Counted from the stretch's first letter, positions 9,977 to 22,150 are shown. The stretch is DNA of 64,000 nt from Nipponacmea schrenckii (GCA_030562195.1 JAUJPP010000003.1:27844602-27908601); one strand, 5' to 3'. Made by a program: numbers and translations. Notes: generated from the sequence alone by a model not told the origin.

Positions 9977-10483
9977 CATTTATGGGTTATACATCTGCGT
10001 ATTCCAAGTATATGGATACAAGACAGGTGGCCAAATTTCCAAATTGATGCTATCTTTAAGGCTTATAAATTCTCTACGGAGTGGAACTATCTCAGACCTT
10101 CTGTAAGTTCGATGCCTAATTAGTATGCATGCCAACCGACCAATCAGTTATAATAAAATTGACTTGGATGATAAATTGAGAAATAATGATAATATCTGTC
10201 TTTGATTCTATACGACTCATTGATCAAGTCTAGACATCGACTGGATAATCCATCACAAGATGTCCAAAATTCTAAAGGTATTTTAATATAATGGGATATT
10301 ACGGTTTTATAGGTTAATTAAATCATACCTGACCTAACGTGATTGACACCTGAATACAGAAAAATAGCCCTGTGAACCCAGCAGGTCCATATCTACACAG
10401 GTGGAGGGGGAGAGGGGTGGATTTCCAAGAGAAAACAATGATAACCGACCAATTTCATTATTTCAATCATGCCCCACTGTCCC

Positions 10484-11500
10484 TCCATATATATTACTTG
10501 TAATCTGGATATATTACTTGCCCCTATATATATTACTTGCCCCTATGGATATATTACTTGCCCCTCCAATGATATATTTACTTGCCCCTCCATGATATAT
10601 TACTTGCCCCTCCATGGATATATTACTTGCCCCAAAATTCTGGATATATTACTTGCACCTCCAGATATATTACTTGCCCCTCCAGATATATTACTTGCCA
10701 ACTGAGATGTATTACCTGCCCCTACAGGTCATATTACTTGCACATCTGGATATATTACCTGCCCCTCCAGATATATTACTTGCCATCTCAGATATATTAC
10801 TTGCCCCTAGGATATATTACTTGCCCCTCTAGATATATTACTTGCCCCTCAGATATATTACTTGCCCCTCCAGATATATTACTACTCCCTCTAGATATAT
10901 TACTTGTCCCTCCAGATATATTACTTGTCCCTCCAGATATATTACTTGTCCCTCTGGATATATTACTTGCCCCTCTAGATATATTACTTGTCCCTAGATA
11001 TATTACTTGCCCCTCCAGATATATTACTACCCCTTCGGATATATTACTTGCACATCTGATATATTACTTGCCCCTCCAGATATATTACTTGCCCCTTCGG
11101 ATATATTACTTGCCCCTCTAGATATATTACTTGTACATCTTGATATATTACTTGCCCCTCTAGATATATTACTTGCCCCTCTAGATATATTACTTGTACA
11201 TCTTGATATATTACTTGTCCCTCCAGATATATTACTTGTCCCTCCAGATATATTACTACTCCCTCTAGATATATTACTTGTACATCTTGATATATTACTT
11301 GTCCCTCCAGATATATTACTACTCCCTCTAGATATATTACTTGTACATCTTGATATATTACTTGCCCCTCCAGATATATTACTTGCCCCTTCGGATATAT
11401 TACTTGCCCCTCTAGATATATTATTTACTCCCCCTCTAGATATATTACTACTCCCTCTAGATATATTACTTGTACATCTTGATATATTACTTGTCACTTA
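10484..11500. repeat. 21-bp minisatellite (gatatattacttgcccctcca)
   Basis: About 48 copies of a 21-bp unit, gatatattac + ttgcccctcca, lie here with single-base and short-indel variants (cccctccag, cccctctag, tgtacatctt). The unit is seven codons, so several frames stay open (DILLAPP in one direction, NISRGAS in the other). I do not regard these as genes, because there is no unique flanking coding sequence. Confidence 0.95.
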
Positions 11501-11504
11501 ATAT

Positions 11505-12170
11505 CAAATATTAAAGAAGGTATAACCATGGCAATCTGACTGTAGAAACCTATTGTCTGTAGCAAGGGGATCGTTTTATATTTCCAGAAGCGGAGCTGGA
11601 ACTAGAAAGAACTGTTTAAGAGAAATTTGTGTAGAAAGGAAATAATCTGAAGAAACAATTTTGCAGATCCACTTGCTTGTTGGACACGATAGTGTTATCA
11701 TACAAAAATCTGTAGCTAGGCCACCATTATAACGTTGTATGTTACCAAATATTTACCACAACAGAAGGTCTTTTAGCTTAGCAGGCTATATTTTTCATTC
11801 AAACATAACAATATAATTAAGTATGATTTTGCAACGTTCGATTATTTTGTTTTCAAGAAGTCACGCTGGTTTTTTTCAAATTTCACATAAACAAATTTAA
11901 ATTATCCCAACTTGGCGGAAATGGCCATAATTCGGAAGAACAGTAGAGATGTAATTTTCTAAAATAATCGAATCTTTTAAATTGTTTTAAATGAGTAGAA
12001 GAGTAGCTTAAAATAGGTTGCAGTTAATTTAGAGAATAAAATTTTTTTGTCTTCAAATTAAAAAAAAGATTGAGCATGAATTTTGAAAATAAAAAAAATG
12101 ATGATTATCATAGAAATGATTTTCTTTCCCCCATTGATGAAGTAATTTAATTATAATTCTGATCATGCTC
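11505..12170. other. AT-rich intergenic sequence, no gene seen
   Basis: I find no coding frame, RNA gene or recognised repeat here. Confidence 0.5.
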
Positions 12171-12182
12171 ATTCCCAGAACG

Positions 12183-12226
12183 GTGCAGAAGATTAGGATA
12201 TAAAAATCCATTCATTTCATTTCCTA
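12183..12226 (+). mobile_element. 44-bp SINE-1 3'-end insertion
   Basis: The insert starts GTGCAGAAGATTAGGATA and ends 'ccattcatttcatttccta', which is only the 3' end of SINE-1 in sense orientation. Perfect 9-bp direct repeats CCCAGAACG flank it (12174-12182 and 12227-12235), as expected for a 5'-truncated retroposition event. Confidence 0.8.
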
Positions 12227-12277
12227 CCCAGAACGACTGTATTAATTAATATCTGAAAGGTTGTCTCCCTTTCGGCC

Positions 12278-12518
12278 CAGATCTAATTAAGATAAATAAT
12301 TATTGAAAAAAGCTTAATCAATTTTTTAAGATTTTTTCAGTAATCAATTGCATTTTTATGGATAATTACTGAATTTTTTGGGTTATTAGAAACCATCAGA
12401 TTATAGAAGAATTCTGTTATGTTATTTAAGGCAGCAGATATATTTACTGATGAATAGTGCTCTTATTGTCCATTTTTGAAATGTATATATGTTATGTTCA
12501 AGACGCAGTATTCTTTAA
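12278..12518 (+). mobile_element. TTAA element family A, 5'-truncated copy
   Basis: This matches the 3' two thirds of the family: the 'attattgaaaaaagcttaat' hairpin region, 'ttctgttatgttatttaagg' + 'cagcag', and the right terminal repeat ending 'agacgcagtattctttaa'. The left terminal repeat is missing. Confidence 0.65.
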
Positions 12519-13165
12519 CTCGACCTTATTATTTACTATCTCTATGTGTGAACTTGGTCAGTGCTTTACATACAAGTTTTTACATTTGCTTTAGGAAATT
12601 CCGAACTTTTTAACAATGGTATATCTCAACCAATCAGAACGTGTCATGTGAAACATGTTTCTTTATCAAATAAGAAATTTTGGGATATCAAAACCTAAGG
12701 TAGAGTAACATGACCGCCTCTTTGGCTTTCGTATCAACTTAGCGACAAGAATGCTTCTTGTAAACTCACGGAAATTATCGAAGATGTGTGAAAGGTGAGC
12801 CGAAAGTCTCTTTGTGTTTTGTAATTACCATCAGCCCTTATTTATAGCAGACAGTTTGCCATCTTTTGTCCTCAACGACTTTATTTTTAATTAGAGATTG
12901 TTAAAATTGTGTTATTTCTGATAAATTTGTTCTAGAATAGAAGTTATTCCTAGATTTCTCAGTGATCAGATAATACTAAGATTATTTCTCTGAAGTTAGA
13001 GTTGATTTATACTCGATCTGTTAGTAGCAGTAGAATACAAATGGAGTTATTTGAGATAAACATCGACCGTAAATAACCTGTCAATTTTAACTAGGGTAGT
13101 AAACCACCCATTGAAACATATCTTGAATTATAATCGTATATAGCTAGCTGGAAAGATACATGAAG

Positions 13166-13256
13166 ACAACTAGCAGAATCTGAGAGTAACTGGTGGTTCC
13201 TTTGAGAATCTGAGAGTAACTGGTGGTACCTGGGAGAATCTGAGAGTAGTCATAGA
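13166..13256 (+). repeat. ~34-bp tandem triplicate
   Basis: Three copies of 'gaatctgagagtaactggtg' + 'gttcctttga'-like sequence, the last cut short. Confidence 0.8.
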
Positions 13257-13651
13257 AAAGTTTAGAAAATCTCTTTACAAAACTTTTATATTAGAAAACT
13301 TGTGTCTTAGGAGCTTAGACCAACATAGCAGGATGAAGACTGGAATGTTAAATTTAATTTTTAGTTGAAAACCAGGGATTTGAAAGTAAATTATTTAAAA
13401 GTTTAGTCTGGAGGTGTGAGGAAAAAAACCAAAATTGGAGCGAAAAATATAATCAATTTCAAGTCTGTGAGACGTCAAATGTTATTAAATTTTTACACTT
13501 TTTTAAATAAGCGAGGAAGAGCTAAAATAGATAAAAGTGGGTTATTTTTTTCAGAAAGTGAAACGAGCTCCAATCATTCACAAATGAAGGAGCAGTTTCT
13601 TTTTTATATTGGTAAGCATAACTATTTAGGAGGACCAGAAACCCTCATCAC

Positions 13652-15282
13652 AATGTCAAGTTATTACAAACTTCATCTTATACATCTTCACAATGTCAAG
13701 TTATTACAAACTTCATCTTATACATCTTCACAATATCAAGTTATTACAAACTTCATCTTATACATCTTTACAATGTCAAGTTATTACAAACTTCATCTTA
13801 TACATCTTCACAATGTCAAGTTATTACAAACTTCATCTTATACATCTTCACAATGTCAAGCTATTACAAACTTCATCTTATACATCTTCACAATGTCAAG
13901 TTATTACAAACTTCATCTTATACATCTTCACAATGTCAAGCTATTAACTTCATCTTATACATCTTCACAATGTCAAAGCTATTACAAACTTCATCTTATA
14001 CATCTTCACAATATCAAAGTTATTACAAACTTCATCTTATACATCTTCACAATGTCAAGCTATTACAAACTTCATCTTATACATCTTCACAATGTCAAGT
14101 TATTACAAACTTCATCTTATACATCTTCACAATGTCAAGCTATTACAAACTTCATCTTATACATCTTCACAATGTCAAGCTATTACAAACTTCATCTTAT
14201 ACATCTCAAATGTCAAGCTATTACAAACTTTATCTTATACATCTCACAATGTCAAGTTTACAAACTTATCTTATACATCTACAATGTCAAGCTATTACAA
14301 ACTTCATCTTATACATCTTTACAATGTCAAGTTATTACAAACTTCATCTTATACATCTTCACAATGTCAAGTTATTACAAACTTCATCTTATACATCTTC
14401 AAATGTCAAGCTATTACAAACTTCATCTTATACATCTTCACAATGTCAAGCTATTACAAACTTCATCTTATACATCTTCACAATGTCAAGCTATTACAAA
14501 CTTCATCTTATACATCTTCACAATGTCAAGTTATTACAAACTTCATCTTATACATCTTCACAATGTCAAGCTATTACAAACTTCATCTTATACATCTTCA
14601 CAATGTCAAACTATTACAAACTTCATCTTATACATCTTCACAATATCAAAGTTATTACAAACTTCATCTTATACATCTTCACAATGTCAAGTTATTACAA
14701 ACTTCATCTTATACATCTTCACAATGTCAAGCTATTACAAACTTCATCTTATACATCTTCACAATATCAAAGTTATTACAAACTTCATCTTATACATCTT
14801 CACAATGTCAAGCTATTACAAACTTCATCTTATACATCTTCACAATGTCAAGCTATTACAAACTTCATCTTATACATCTTCACAATGTCAAGCTATTACA
14901 AACTTCATCTTATACATCTTCACAATATCAAGTTATTACAAACTTCATCTTATACATCTTCACAATGTCAAGCTATTACAAACTTCATCTTATACATCTT
15001 CACAATATCAAAGTTATTACAAACTTCATCTTATACATCTTTACAATGTCAAGCTATTACAAACTTCATCTTATACATCTTCACAATGTCAAACTATTAC
15101 AAACTTCATCTTATACATCTTCACAATGTCAAGCTATTACAAACTTTATCTTATACATCTTCACAATGTCAAGTTTTACAAACTTTATCTTATACATCTT
15201 CACAATGTCAAGCTATTACAAACTTCATCTTATACATCTTTACAATGTCAAGCTATTACAAGCTTCATCTTATACATCTTCA
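13652..15282. repeat. 40-bp minisatellite, ~41 copies
   Basis: The unit is 'tcttcacaatgtcaagttat' + 'tacaaacttcatcttataca'. Variants are mostly tcaagt/tcaagc/tcaaag, with a few shortened units. All three plus frames of the unit lack stop codons. Because 40 is not a multiple of three, a frame moves through all three readings. That gives a 649-residue open frame (13416-15365) starting at GTG, which I judge not to be a gene. Confidence 0.95.
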
Positions 15283-15369
15283 CTATATCTGACCCTTGGT
15301 CGAACCTCATGGTATTGAAATTATACGGATGTTCTGTTAAAGTTACAGCTGGTCAACCGGAATAATGGG

Positions 15370-16050
15370 TAAAGTTATACAATTAAAATATTAAGACTTT
15401 CTACTCCCGACTGAGATAAGAATCAATGACCACCATTTGATTAACTTACCAAGCAAACGTAAGGATTGAAACACTCTTACCCACTATTCCATCTGAATTT
15501 TTTCAAACTAATACAGAATTGATTTTTAAGTTAAAATTTAGTATAAATATGGAAATTAGTGAAAATTCTATTGAAGAAGGAAAGCAAACACTGGAGTCAT
15601 ATTGTATATTGGTGTCGATATTCACATATTCATTCATATATTGGTGATATTCCATGCCTACTGTTTACACTGACAGTCGGGACTAATTAGACTAACACAT
15701 CGTCCCACTTTCATTTCCTATCATCTATTGATGTAGAATCACTAAGGGCCCTTCTACACCAGAACTAATTTAAGATATATTGACTTTGGAACTATAAGGG
15801 AAGTTCATACCCGGTGCTCGATCTTCTGAGAGAAATCCTTGATTTAACAAGCTTTAAATTGACAATGACCTGCTTCAATATCTGGAATTTAAAAATTTCG
15901 TTCCAAGTTTATTTTTGCGGTCAAGAGAAGTGAAATAAACGCACCGCAGTCTGCACTGAGGCAAAATAGATAGACATTAGATCAAATTCTTATTTCCAGT
16001 TCGGAAACCCACCTCATTCTTTAGTCGCAAAACTAAACATGTTGTTGATA
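15370..16050. other. Intergenic sequence, no gene seen
   Basis: I found only short open frames and no repeat family. Confidence 0.5.
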
Positions 16051-16161
16051 GAATGGTTGGTCAATTGTAAATGCCCCCCCCCCTCGCACACACAGCAACA
16101 ATCCGATTATAGTCTTTTGAGCTTTGAGTAATTCAAGCAGACTTTAGAGTTTTAAACATAG

Positions 16162-17050
16162 CTTTTATAGCTGAGAGTATATCCGGAAGACCTGAGAGTA
16201 TATCCGATAGAGCTAAGAGTGTATCCGGTAGAGCTGAGAGTATATCGGATTGACCTGAGAGTATATCCGGTAGACCTGAGAGTATATCCGGTAGACTTGA
16301 GAGTATATCCGATAGAGCTAAGAGTATATCCGGTAGTGCTAAGAGTATATCCAGTAGAGCTGAGGGTATATCCGGTAGACCTGAGAGTATGATCGGTAGA
16401 GCTAAGAGTGTATCCAGTAGAGCTGAGAGTATATAGGATAGACTTGAGAGTATATCCGATAGACCTGAGAGTATATCCGGTAGACTTGAGAGTATATCCG
16501 ATAGTGCTAAGAGTATATCCGGTAGAGCTTAGAGTATATCCGGTAGAGCTAAGAGTATATCCGATAGTGCTAAGAGTATATCCGGTAGAGCTGAGAGTAT
16601 ATCCGATAGAGCTAAGAGTATATCCGGTAGAGCTAAGAGTATATCCGGTAGAGCTGAGAGTATATCCGGTAGAGCTGAGAGTAGATCCGATAGAGCTGAG
16701 TGTATATCCGGTAGAGTTGAGAATATATCCGGTAAAGCTGATAGTATATCCGGTAGAGCTGAGAGTATATCAAATAGAGCACACGGCATAATCTTTAAGT
16801 TTTAGTGCTTTTATATCGGATAGACCTTGGAGTATATCCGATAGAGCTAAGAGTATATCCGGTAGAGCTACGAGTCTATCCGGTAGTGCTAAGAGTAATC
16901 CGGTAGAGCTAAGAGTATATCCTGTAGAGCTGAGAGTATATCCGGTAGAGCTGAGAGTAGATCCTATAGAGCTGAGAGTATGTCCGGTAGAGTTGAGAGT
17001 ATATCCGGTAAAGCTGATAGTATATCCGATAAAGCTGAAAGTATATCCAA
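16162..17050. repeat. 21-bp minisatellite (gagctgagagtatatccggta), two blocks
   Basis: Block 1 (16162-16773) and block 2 (16813-17050) consist of about 40 units of a 21-mer. Each block ends in the same non-repeat segment, 'tagagcacacggcataatct' followed by a 'ttagtgctttt' block (16776-16813 and 17051-17090), so the larger module was itself duplicated. The whole lies between direct repeats GAATGGTTGGTCAATTGT at 16051-16068 and 17140-17157. The open frames (PVELRVY heptads) follow from the 7-codon unit. Confidence 0.95.
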
Positions 17051-17159
17051 TAGAGCACACGGCATAATCTTTTAGGTTTAGTGCTTTGTTAAGCATTAAC
17101 TGCTGAGCTTAGAGCATTTTGAGCTATTAGTTGTATTGAGAATGGTTGGTCAATTGTCC

Positions 17160-17990
17160 GCTTGTTTTAAAGCCTAAGAAAACATTAACATAGGAGCAGT
17201 AAAAGAAAACCGTAAACGTACCTTTTTTATTTTAGTTAAAAATGGTTAATAAATAACAATAATAACTTCACAGAAAAAACAAAACAAATTTCTCTTCAAA
17301 TAATTAGCAGGAAATTAAATCATGTAAAAAAAGATATTTTAAAATCTATAAATCAACTAAATCAATTATGTTTTGTTAAAGTTGGTTTCCCTCATTAATT
17401 AGAGCCAAATTAAGCTTACTAATTGATTAATTGGGGTTTCTAATGAATAATCCATGTATTCTGAAGTTCAAAAGACCCATGTGGACGTAGAAATGCTTGT
17501 GGAATCCATTTGACTCTGATCTGTTTTGGAACGCTAAATTTAGACTCCATGTTTGTTCACGTGACCAAATGACGTCATATGAATGAAGGTGTATACGAAT
17601 TGATTTTGTATTTTATTATTAGTGAGTTAAAACTTATTCAAATTAATTCATAATGTTTTTACAAAATGATATTTAAACGTTTTATTGCCTTTTGCTAAAG
17701 ATAATAAATGGAATACCAAAATGCCATTGTTGTTATGCTTGCGTGCATACTTAACAACCAGAGCGTCCGGTTATGTACCGAATTAACAGACCGGATGATC
17801 AAAAAAAAAAAGATCAACGACATTTAAGACTTGACATACATACCTATGGTAGTACCCTACCGATGGAAATCCCGTCATAAATAGCATAATTAAGTTACGA
17901 GTTAATTAAGGACTTGTGGAACCATCTGGTATTTTCCCAGTTATTAGAACACCTCTACTTTCTATTGATATAAGTATTACCGGTCCAGTT
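17160..17990. other. AT-rich intergenic sequence, no gene seen
   Basis: No coding or RNA signal was found. A short A-run lies at 17800-17810. Confidence 0.5.
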
Positions 17991-18030
17991 ATGTTATATA
18001 TATGTATATATATGAAAATAAGGGGAACCA

Positions 18031-18429
18031 ACTTTAAAAGAGATTGTAAAAAGGTTTTGTAAATCTTTATATGTATTACACCATTCTTATTTTCAATCAG
18101 CCATCTGTGGTTCTTGTAACTTTGATGACCCAAAAACGTCTTCGCTATTGGTAACGTATATAAATAAACATATAGTTTAGTAGAATTACAGGAACCACAG
18201 ATGTCTGATTGAAAATTGAAATGGTGTAAATAGATGCTATCAAAGTCTCTGATACACATATAAAATTTACAAAACATCTTAACAATCTCTTTAATAGAAC
18301 TGTTTAGTTTTAGTAGAATTGCAGGAACCACAGACATCTGATTGAAAATTAGAATGATGTAAAATGATCCCATTAGTGTACCTGATACACTTACAAAATA
18401 TAGAAAACCTCTTTACAATCTCTTTAATC
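18031..18429. repeat. Three-armed inverted/direct repeat
   Basis: Segment 18031-18120 is the reverse complement of 18178-18297 (boxes 'ggaaccacagatgtctgatt', 'gaaaattgaaatggtgtaaa', 'tttacaaaac' and 'acaatctcttta'). The latter is directly repeated at 18311-18429. Read as single-stranded DNA or RNA, the left arm can pair with either right copy. Confidence 0.75.
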
Positions 18430-18607
18430 ATCCTCAAATTATCTGCGTTTACGATTTGATAGAGGGTGGAATAACCCATTAAGTGTGTCCCATGAACCAT
18501 CATATTTTCGAAGTGCGTCTAGTACCTTGACTTCATTATGTATGCAGCGATTTGATATGATTGTAAATTTAGAGACAGAATATAGATGATCGTTTACAGA
18601 GTTGCTG

Positions 18608-18745
18608 TTTTGGGTTATAATTGGCTGTATTATCTTGGGTACGATCCAATCAAATTACGGAAATAAAAGGGTTCTGTGATACAAGAAAAGTGCCTAATGA
18701 ATTCAAGGTATTAAACGCAGTTCTTAATTCTTTAAGATAAACAAT
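18608..18745. repeat. Dispersed repeat shared with 52150-52290
   Basis: Both loci share 'ccaatcaaat', 'atacaagaaaagt', 'tcaaggtatta' and '-taatt(c)ttt(g)a-' in the same order and orientation, with about a quarter of positions different. The family is not recognised. Confidence 0.5.
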
Positions 18746-19086
18746 AACCCGAGGCTCTGTGTGCTCCAAACTGTGCACGTTGAAGATAAATCGGGAGGCG
18801 ATAAAGAGTGGGCTAATAAATCTCTTATTTATAATGAACAGCAATCTTTTTAAAATAATACAATCCATCAGGACTTAAAAAGGATAAAACGTTCATTAAA
18901 TCTATGAAACACGACCCCTTGTTGAGAAATGTGTTCATGCCTGAGAAACTCCCAAGGAAGGTTTCAGATTCAATTTTTATCAGAAAAGCTTTCACAAATT
19001 TTTAATTTCTTTTTTTTCATAAATGTCGATGTAAGCTACTTTAAGAAAAACAATAAAACAAAAAACAAAATACAACACTGTTCTGA

Positions 19087-19092
19087 TTTATT
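19087..19092 (-). terminator. Candidate polyadenylation signal of the glutamate receptor
   Basis: AATAAA on the minus strand lies about 430 nt beyond the receptor stop codon. Such hexamers are common in AT-rich DNA, so this is only a plausible 3' end. Confidence 0.3.
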
Positions 19093-19102
19093 CAACTGAG
19101 AC

Positions 19103-19300
19103 AGACTAGATCAGGGACAAGGGTAAGCTGGACGTGGAAGGGCACAGTATTTTGTCAACGTACCACCCTAGTGGTTCGCCCAAGGGTCAGTATTTAATTT
19201 AGTCAAGGGACAGCATCTATATAGTCCGGTAGATTAGAGCAGGGGCAAGGGTAAGCTAGATTGAGCACAATATTTTGAGTTTTGTCTACGTGCTGCCCCA
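19103..19300. repeat. Diverged ~125-bp tandem pair
   Basis: Two copies of 'ggcaagggtaagctaga' ... 'cacaatattttg' ... 'tctacgtgctgcccc'-type sequence start near 19103 and 19227. They lie in the probable 3'UTR of the receptor. Confidence 0.5.
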
Positions 19301-19520
19301 CTAACAACAGACTTAATCAGTCAAATGATGTAAAGGGTCATGATATTTTCCGGTATAGAAAAGTTGTTCAGTCAAATGTCTCATAATAAACCTCGTGTCC
19401 TGATTCTAGTAACTAGGTCAGATGCGTTCTCGTATGCTTATTTCCCTGATTGTATGAAGTAGTGATTGTGCAATGTCAAAATTGATAACGATTTTAAGGT
19501 TTTGATAAATAAAGATGGCG

Positions 19521-20760
19521 TTACAAATCACTAGTTTGTACAGACGACATGTCGAGTTGTAAACCACGCTGTTGAAGATAGTCTTGGAAATGTGCCACGT
19601 CATTCTCTTCGTTTTCCAGAGCTGACAGGGAAAATAACGACAACTCTTCCGCCGATTTATTCAAACTGGTCCCTGAACTAACTGAACTTTGGCTAAGAAC
19701 ACTACATGAACGTTGACTTGTGTCACTCGGGTAGTGAATCGCATTACTAGAACAATAGTTCGTGTCACTAGAGTTATGGTTCGTTGCACCAGGACGACGA
19801 TTTATGTCTCTCGAGTTTACAGACGCGAAATATCGTCTGGCTTTTTCTTTCGTTGGGGAATTATCTAGACTTTTGATTAAACTATCACGGCTCTTAAGCA
19901 AACTGTCATTGCTTTTGGCATAAGCGTTTTTCAACACAAGAGGTTCGCAAGGCTGATTTCCGTTGGGTTTTCGTATACTTTGATTTTTGTTGTTGTGTTT
20001 TCTATAAGCGTCCGAACAATGACTGGGTGAAACAGAACACTCTAGTGTGTACATATCTTTAAATTCGTTACTTTCACCTTCAAGGGAGGAATGTTTTTTC
20101 AATGGTTTTTCATTTTCCAATTCTAAAAGAGGACTAGTTTCATGCGTAGAGTTACTGGAACGCAATTGTTCACAACTTTCGCTTCTACTACTCCGACTGT
20201 AATAATTGAGCGGTAATGTGTCCGCCAAATTCCTTGAATCGTACGTTGACACAGACGTATCAGATGGCGGTGGATTAGGTGTTATTCTACGACATCGTTT
20301 ATTTATCGGGGACGTATACGGAGATTTTATGCGTCTCCGACAAGTCGGTTCTAAAGTCATGAACACATTATAGTCAGTCTGACACTGAGAATCTTTCACT
20401 GAGGTCGACATCCCAACACGACATTTCCTAGGGCGCTCACACAGACTAGTCTCTTTCTCCTCGCTCGGAAATTGTTCACAAAATTCCGCAATGTCTTCCT
20501 CAACCGACTTCCGGTTCGCAGCTTCGTTGGCAAATCGTCCTGTTCGCCTTCCCACTTCCGGTGTATTCATTTCTGCGATTGCGTACTGTTTTTGATTTGG
20601 TGGTACTAAATGATGATTAATTAACTGGTTGTCTTCCCCTTCCCGGAAATTCGTTCTGCGCATGACTGTGTTTAATTTTTTCTCATCCAAGGATTTATTT
20701 TTCCATCTATCTCCTTTTCTACCGACGTCACTTTTAAAATATCCATCGTACCTCATATCT
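19521..20760 (-). CDS. mGluR: mGluR exon g: cytoplasmic tail and stop
   Basis: The acceptor TATTTTTCAG precedes 20760. The split codon AA|A (Lys) joins it to the seven-helix exon. The exon encodes a 412-residue hydrophilic tail and TAA-type stop at 19521. It is rich in Ser, Asn, Arg and Lys, with a Cys/Arg basic segment (CRRRIKSPYTSPINKRCRR), an STSVKDSQCQTDYN stretch and NDSLLKSRDSLIKSLD-like internal repetition. The last residues, QTSDL, fit a class I PDZ ligand (S-x-L), as in vertebrate group I receptors. The proline-rich Homer ligand PPxxF typical of long mGluR1/5 tails is not seen; NPPPSDTS and VPPNQKQY are the nearest. Length is comparable to the long group I tails. Confidence 0.9.
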
Positions 20761-21960
20761 CTGAAAAATAAAACCAGAATTTTTATAAGATCACGAGAGA
20801 AAACCCACAGGTCATTAATTAAACAGCAATATAATGTCCGAAAATTGACAAAAACAAACCAAATTGTATCAATAAGTTTTAATCACTTCTAAATCATTTT
20901 ACCATGTCTTTACAGCCCCCTCGTAAGGGGGTAACGGTTTTGTACTAATGACAAGGTAACGAAAGCACAGGCCCGGGACTTATTATCTTAAAGTTATTTT
21001 TTCTTTAATAAGGGGGTAAAGATTTTGTATCAATGACGACGCACATGTACAAGACTTTATTTTTAGTTCTTTTTTTTTGAATAAACAAAATGTGCATTGG
21101 TAATTAGTATAGATAGTTCAAAAGTCTGTCAAAAATTTGGGGGTGTGGCCCACTGAGGCTGGGACCAGGCTAATGAGAATTAAACCCCACCAACTGTCCT
21201 CTCTAAAAATCTTCTTCAGTTAGCAGAGATTGATTGATTTACAAGAACTACAACTATGAACGTTTTGATTGGGATTTTTGGTGCCTCGGAAAAAGAAATA
21301 GTTCTTACAAGTGTCCCTGCTGCAAATAAGGCCAGAATATTTTTACAAAATCCTTAAATGCAATAAATTGTTTTATTTGGGGAGTCACTTTAAACTCTTG
21401 GAAAATTGTCAGAAAACACGAAATTAAAATCCGATTGAGCTCTTTGACTATTGATTCAATTACTGAATTAAAACCTGCATTCAGTAAATGGTGCATGTAA
21501 CCTAAGTCCGTTTTATTTTAAAGAAAACCAGAATTTTCTCCCGCAGTTTTTCACTAGTTATAATTATACAGTAATCTAACTCCAGTAGAGACCTTGTTAT
21601 TCTCCACAATCAAATTAAACCTGAAATTCCAATCCATGTTCAACCAAGTAGCGAACAATTTCTTATACAATTCTTCTCGACGCGACGAAATCTGATTAAG
21701 TTTAACTTCAAAACTTCTGTAAGCCGATTTTAATTTGGATTGTGAAGTCTAAACCACTTCAACTTTTATACTTGACTGCGTTTTTTGGAAAACAAGTACC
21801 CTATCAGTTCGGGGAGTCTGATATATATCAATTGAGAGCCAACTATTAGACTTGTGAAGTAAAGACATGTATCAAAGGAAATTTGTTTCAATGATTTGTC
21901 ATTAAACGTAATGAGACCCAGACATATCTAAACTGAAAACAATATACGCCTTTATATTTG
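20761..21960 (-). other. Intron between tail and seven-helix exons, right-hand part in next entry
   Basis: The AT-rich intron shows nothing recognisable in 20761-21960 other than two diverged copies of a 'taagggggtaa(c/a)g(g/a)ttttgta' segment (20924 and 21010). Confidence 0.6.
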
Positions 21961-21965
21961 CAATT

Positions 21966-22150
21966 TCAAAAAGAAAGAAAGAACTATATTTTTACAAGGG
22001 TTACAACTTAGGTTCACAGTTAAGGATCTTTTCTACCAGCTGGTCCTTGGTTATACCTCTTGGCATTGATCTTTACTGGATTATCCGTACCCATTTATAT
22101 CTGGTGGACTGGAATTATGAGTGAAAATGACTTATTCTATTCTTTCACGA
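21966..22150 (-). repeat. SINE-2, antisense copy
   Basis: This contains the 'aaagaaagaaagaa' tail complement, 'tacaacttaggttcacagtt', 'ctaccagctggtccttgg', 'ggcattgatctttactggat' and 'ggtggactggaattatgagtg', in the order seen at 30779-31020. The tRNA-like head is missing or cut short. Confidence 0.7.

Noticed and set aside
11027..11497. 156-codon minus-strand frame with NISRGAS repeats
   Set aside because: It lies wholly inside the 21-bp array, and the repeat peptide follows from a 7-codon unit. No unique coding flank or splice sites.
16408..16791. Heptapeptide (PVELRVY) frame
   Set aside because: It lies wholly inside the second 21-bp array, with the same explanation.
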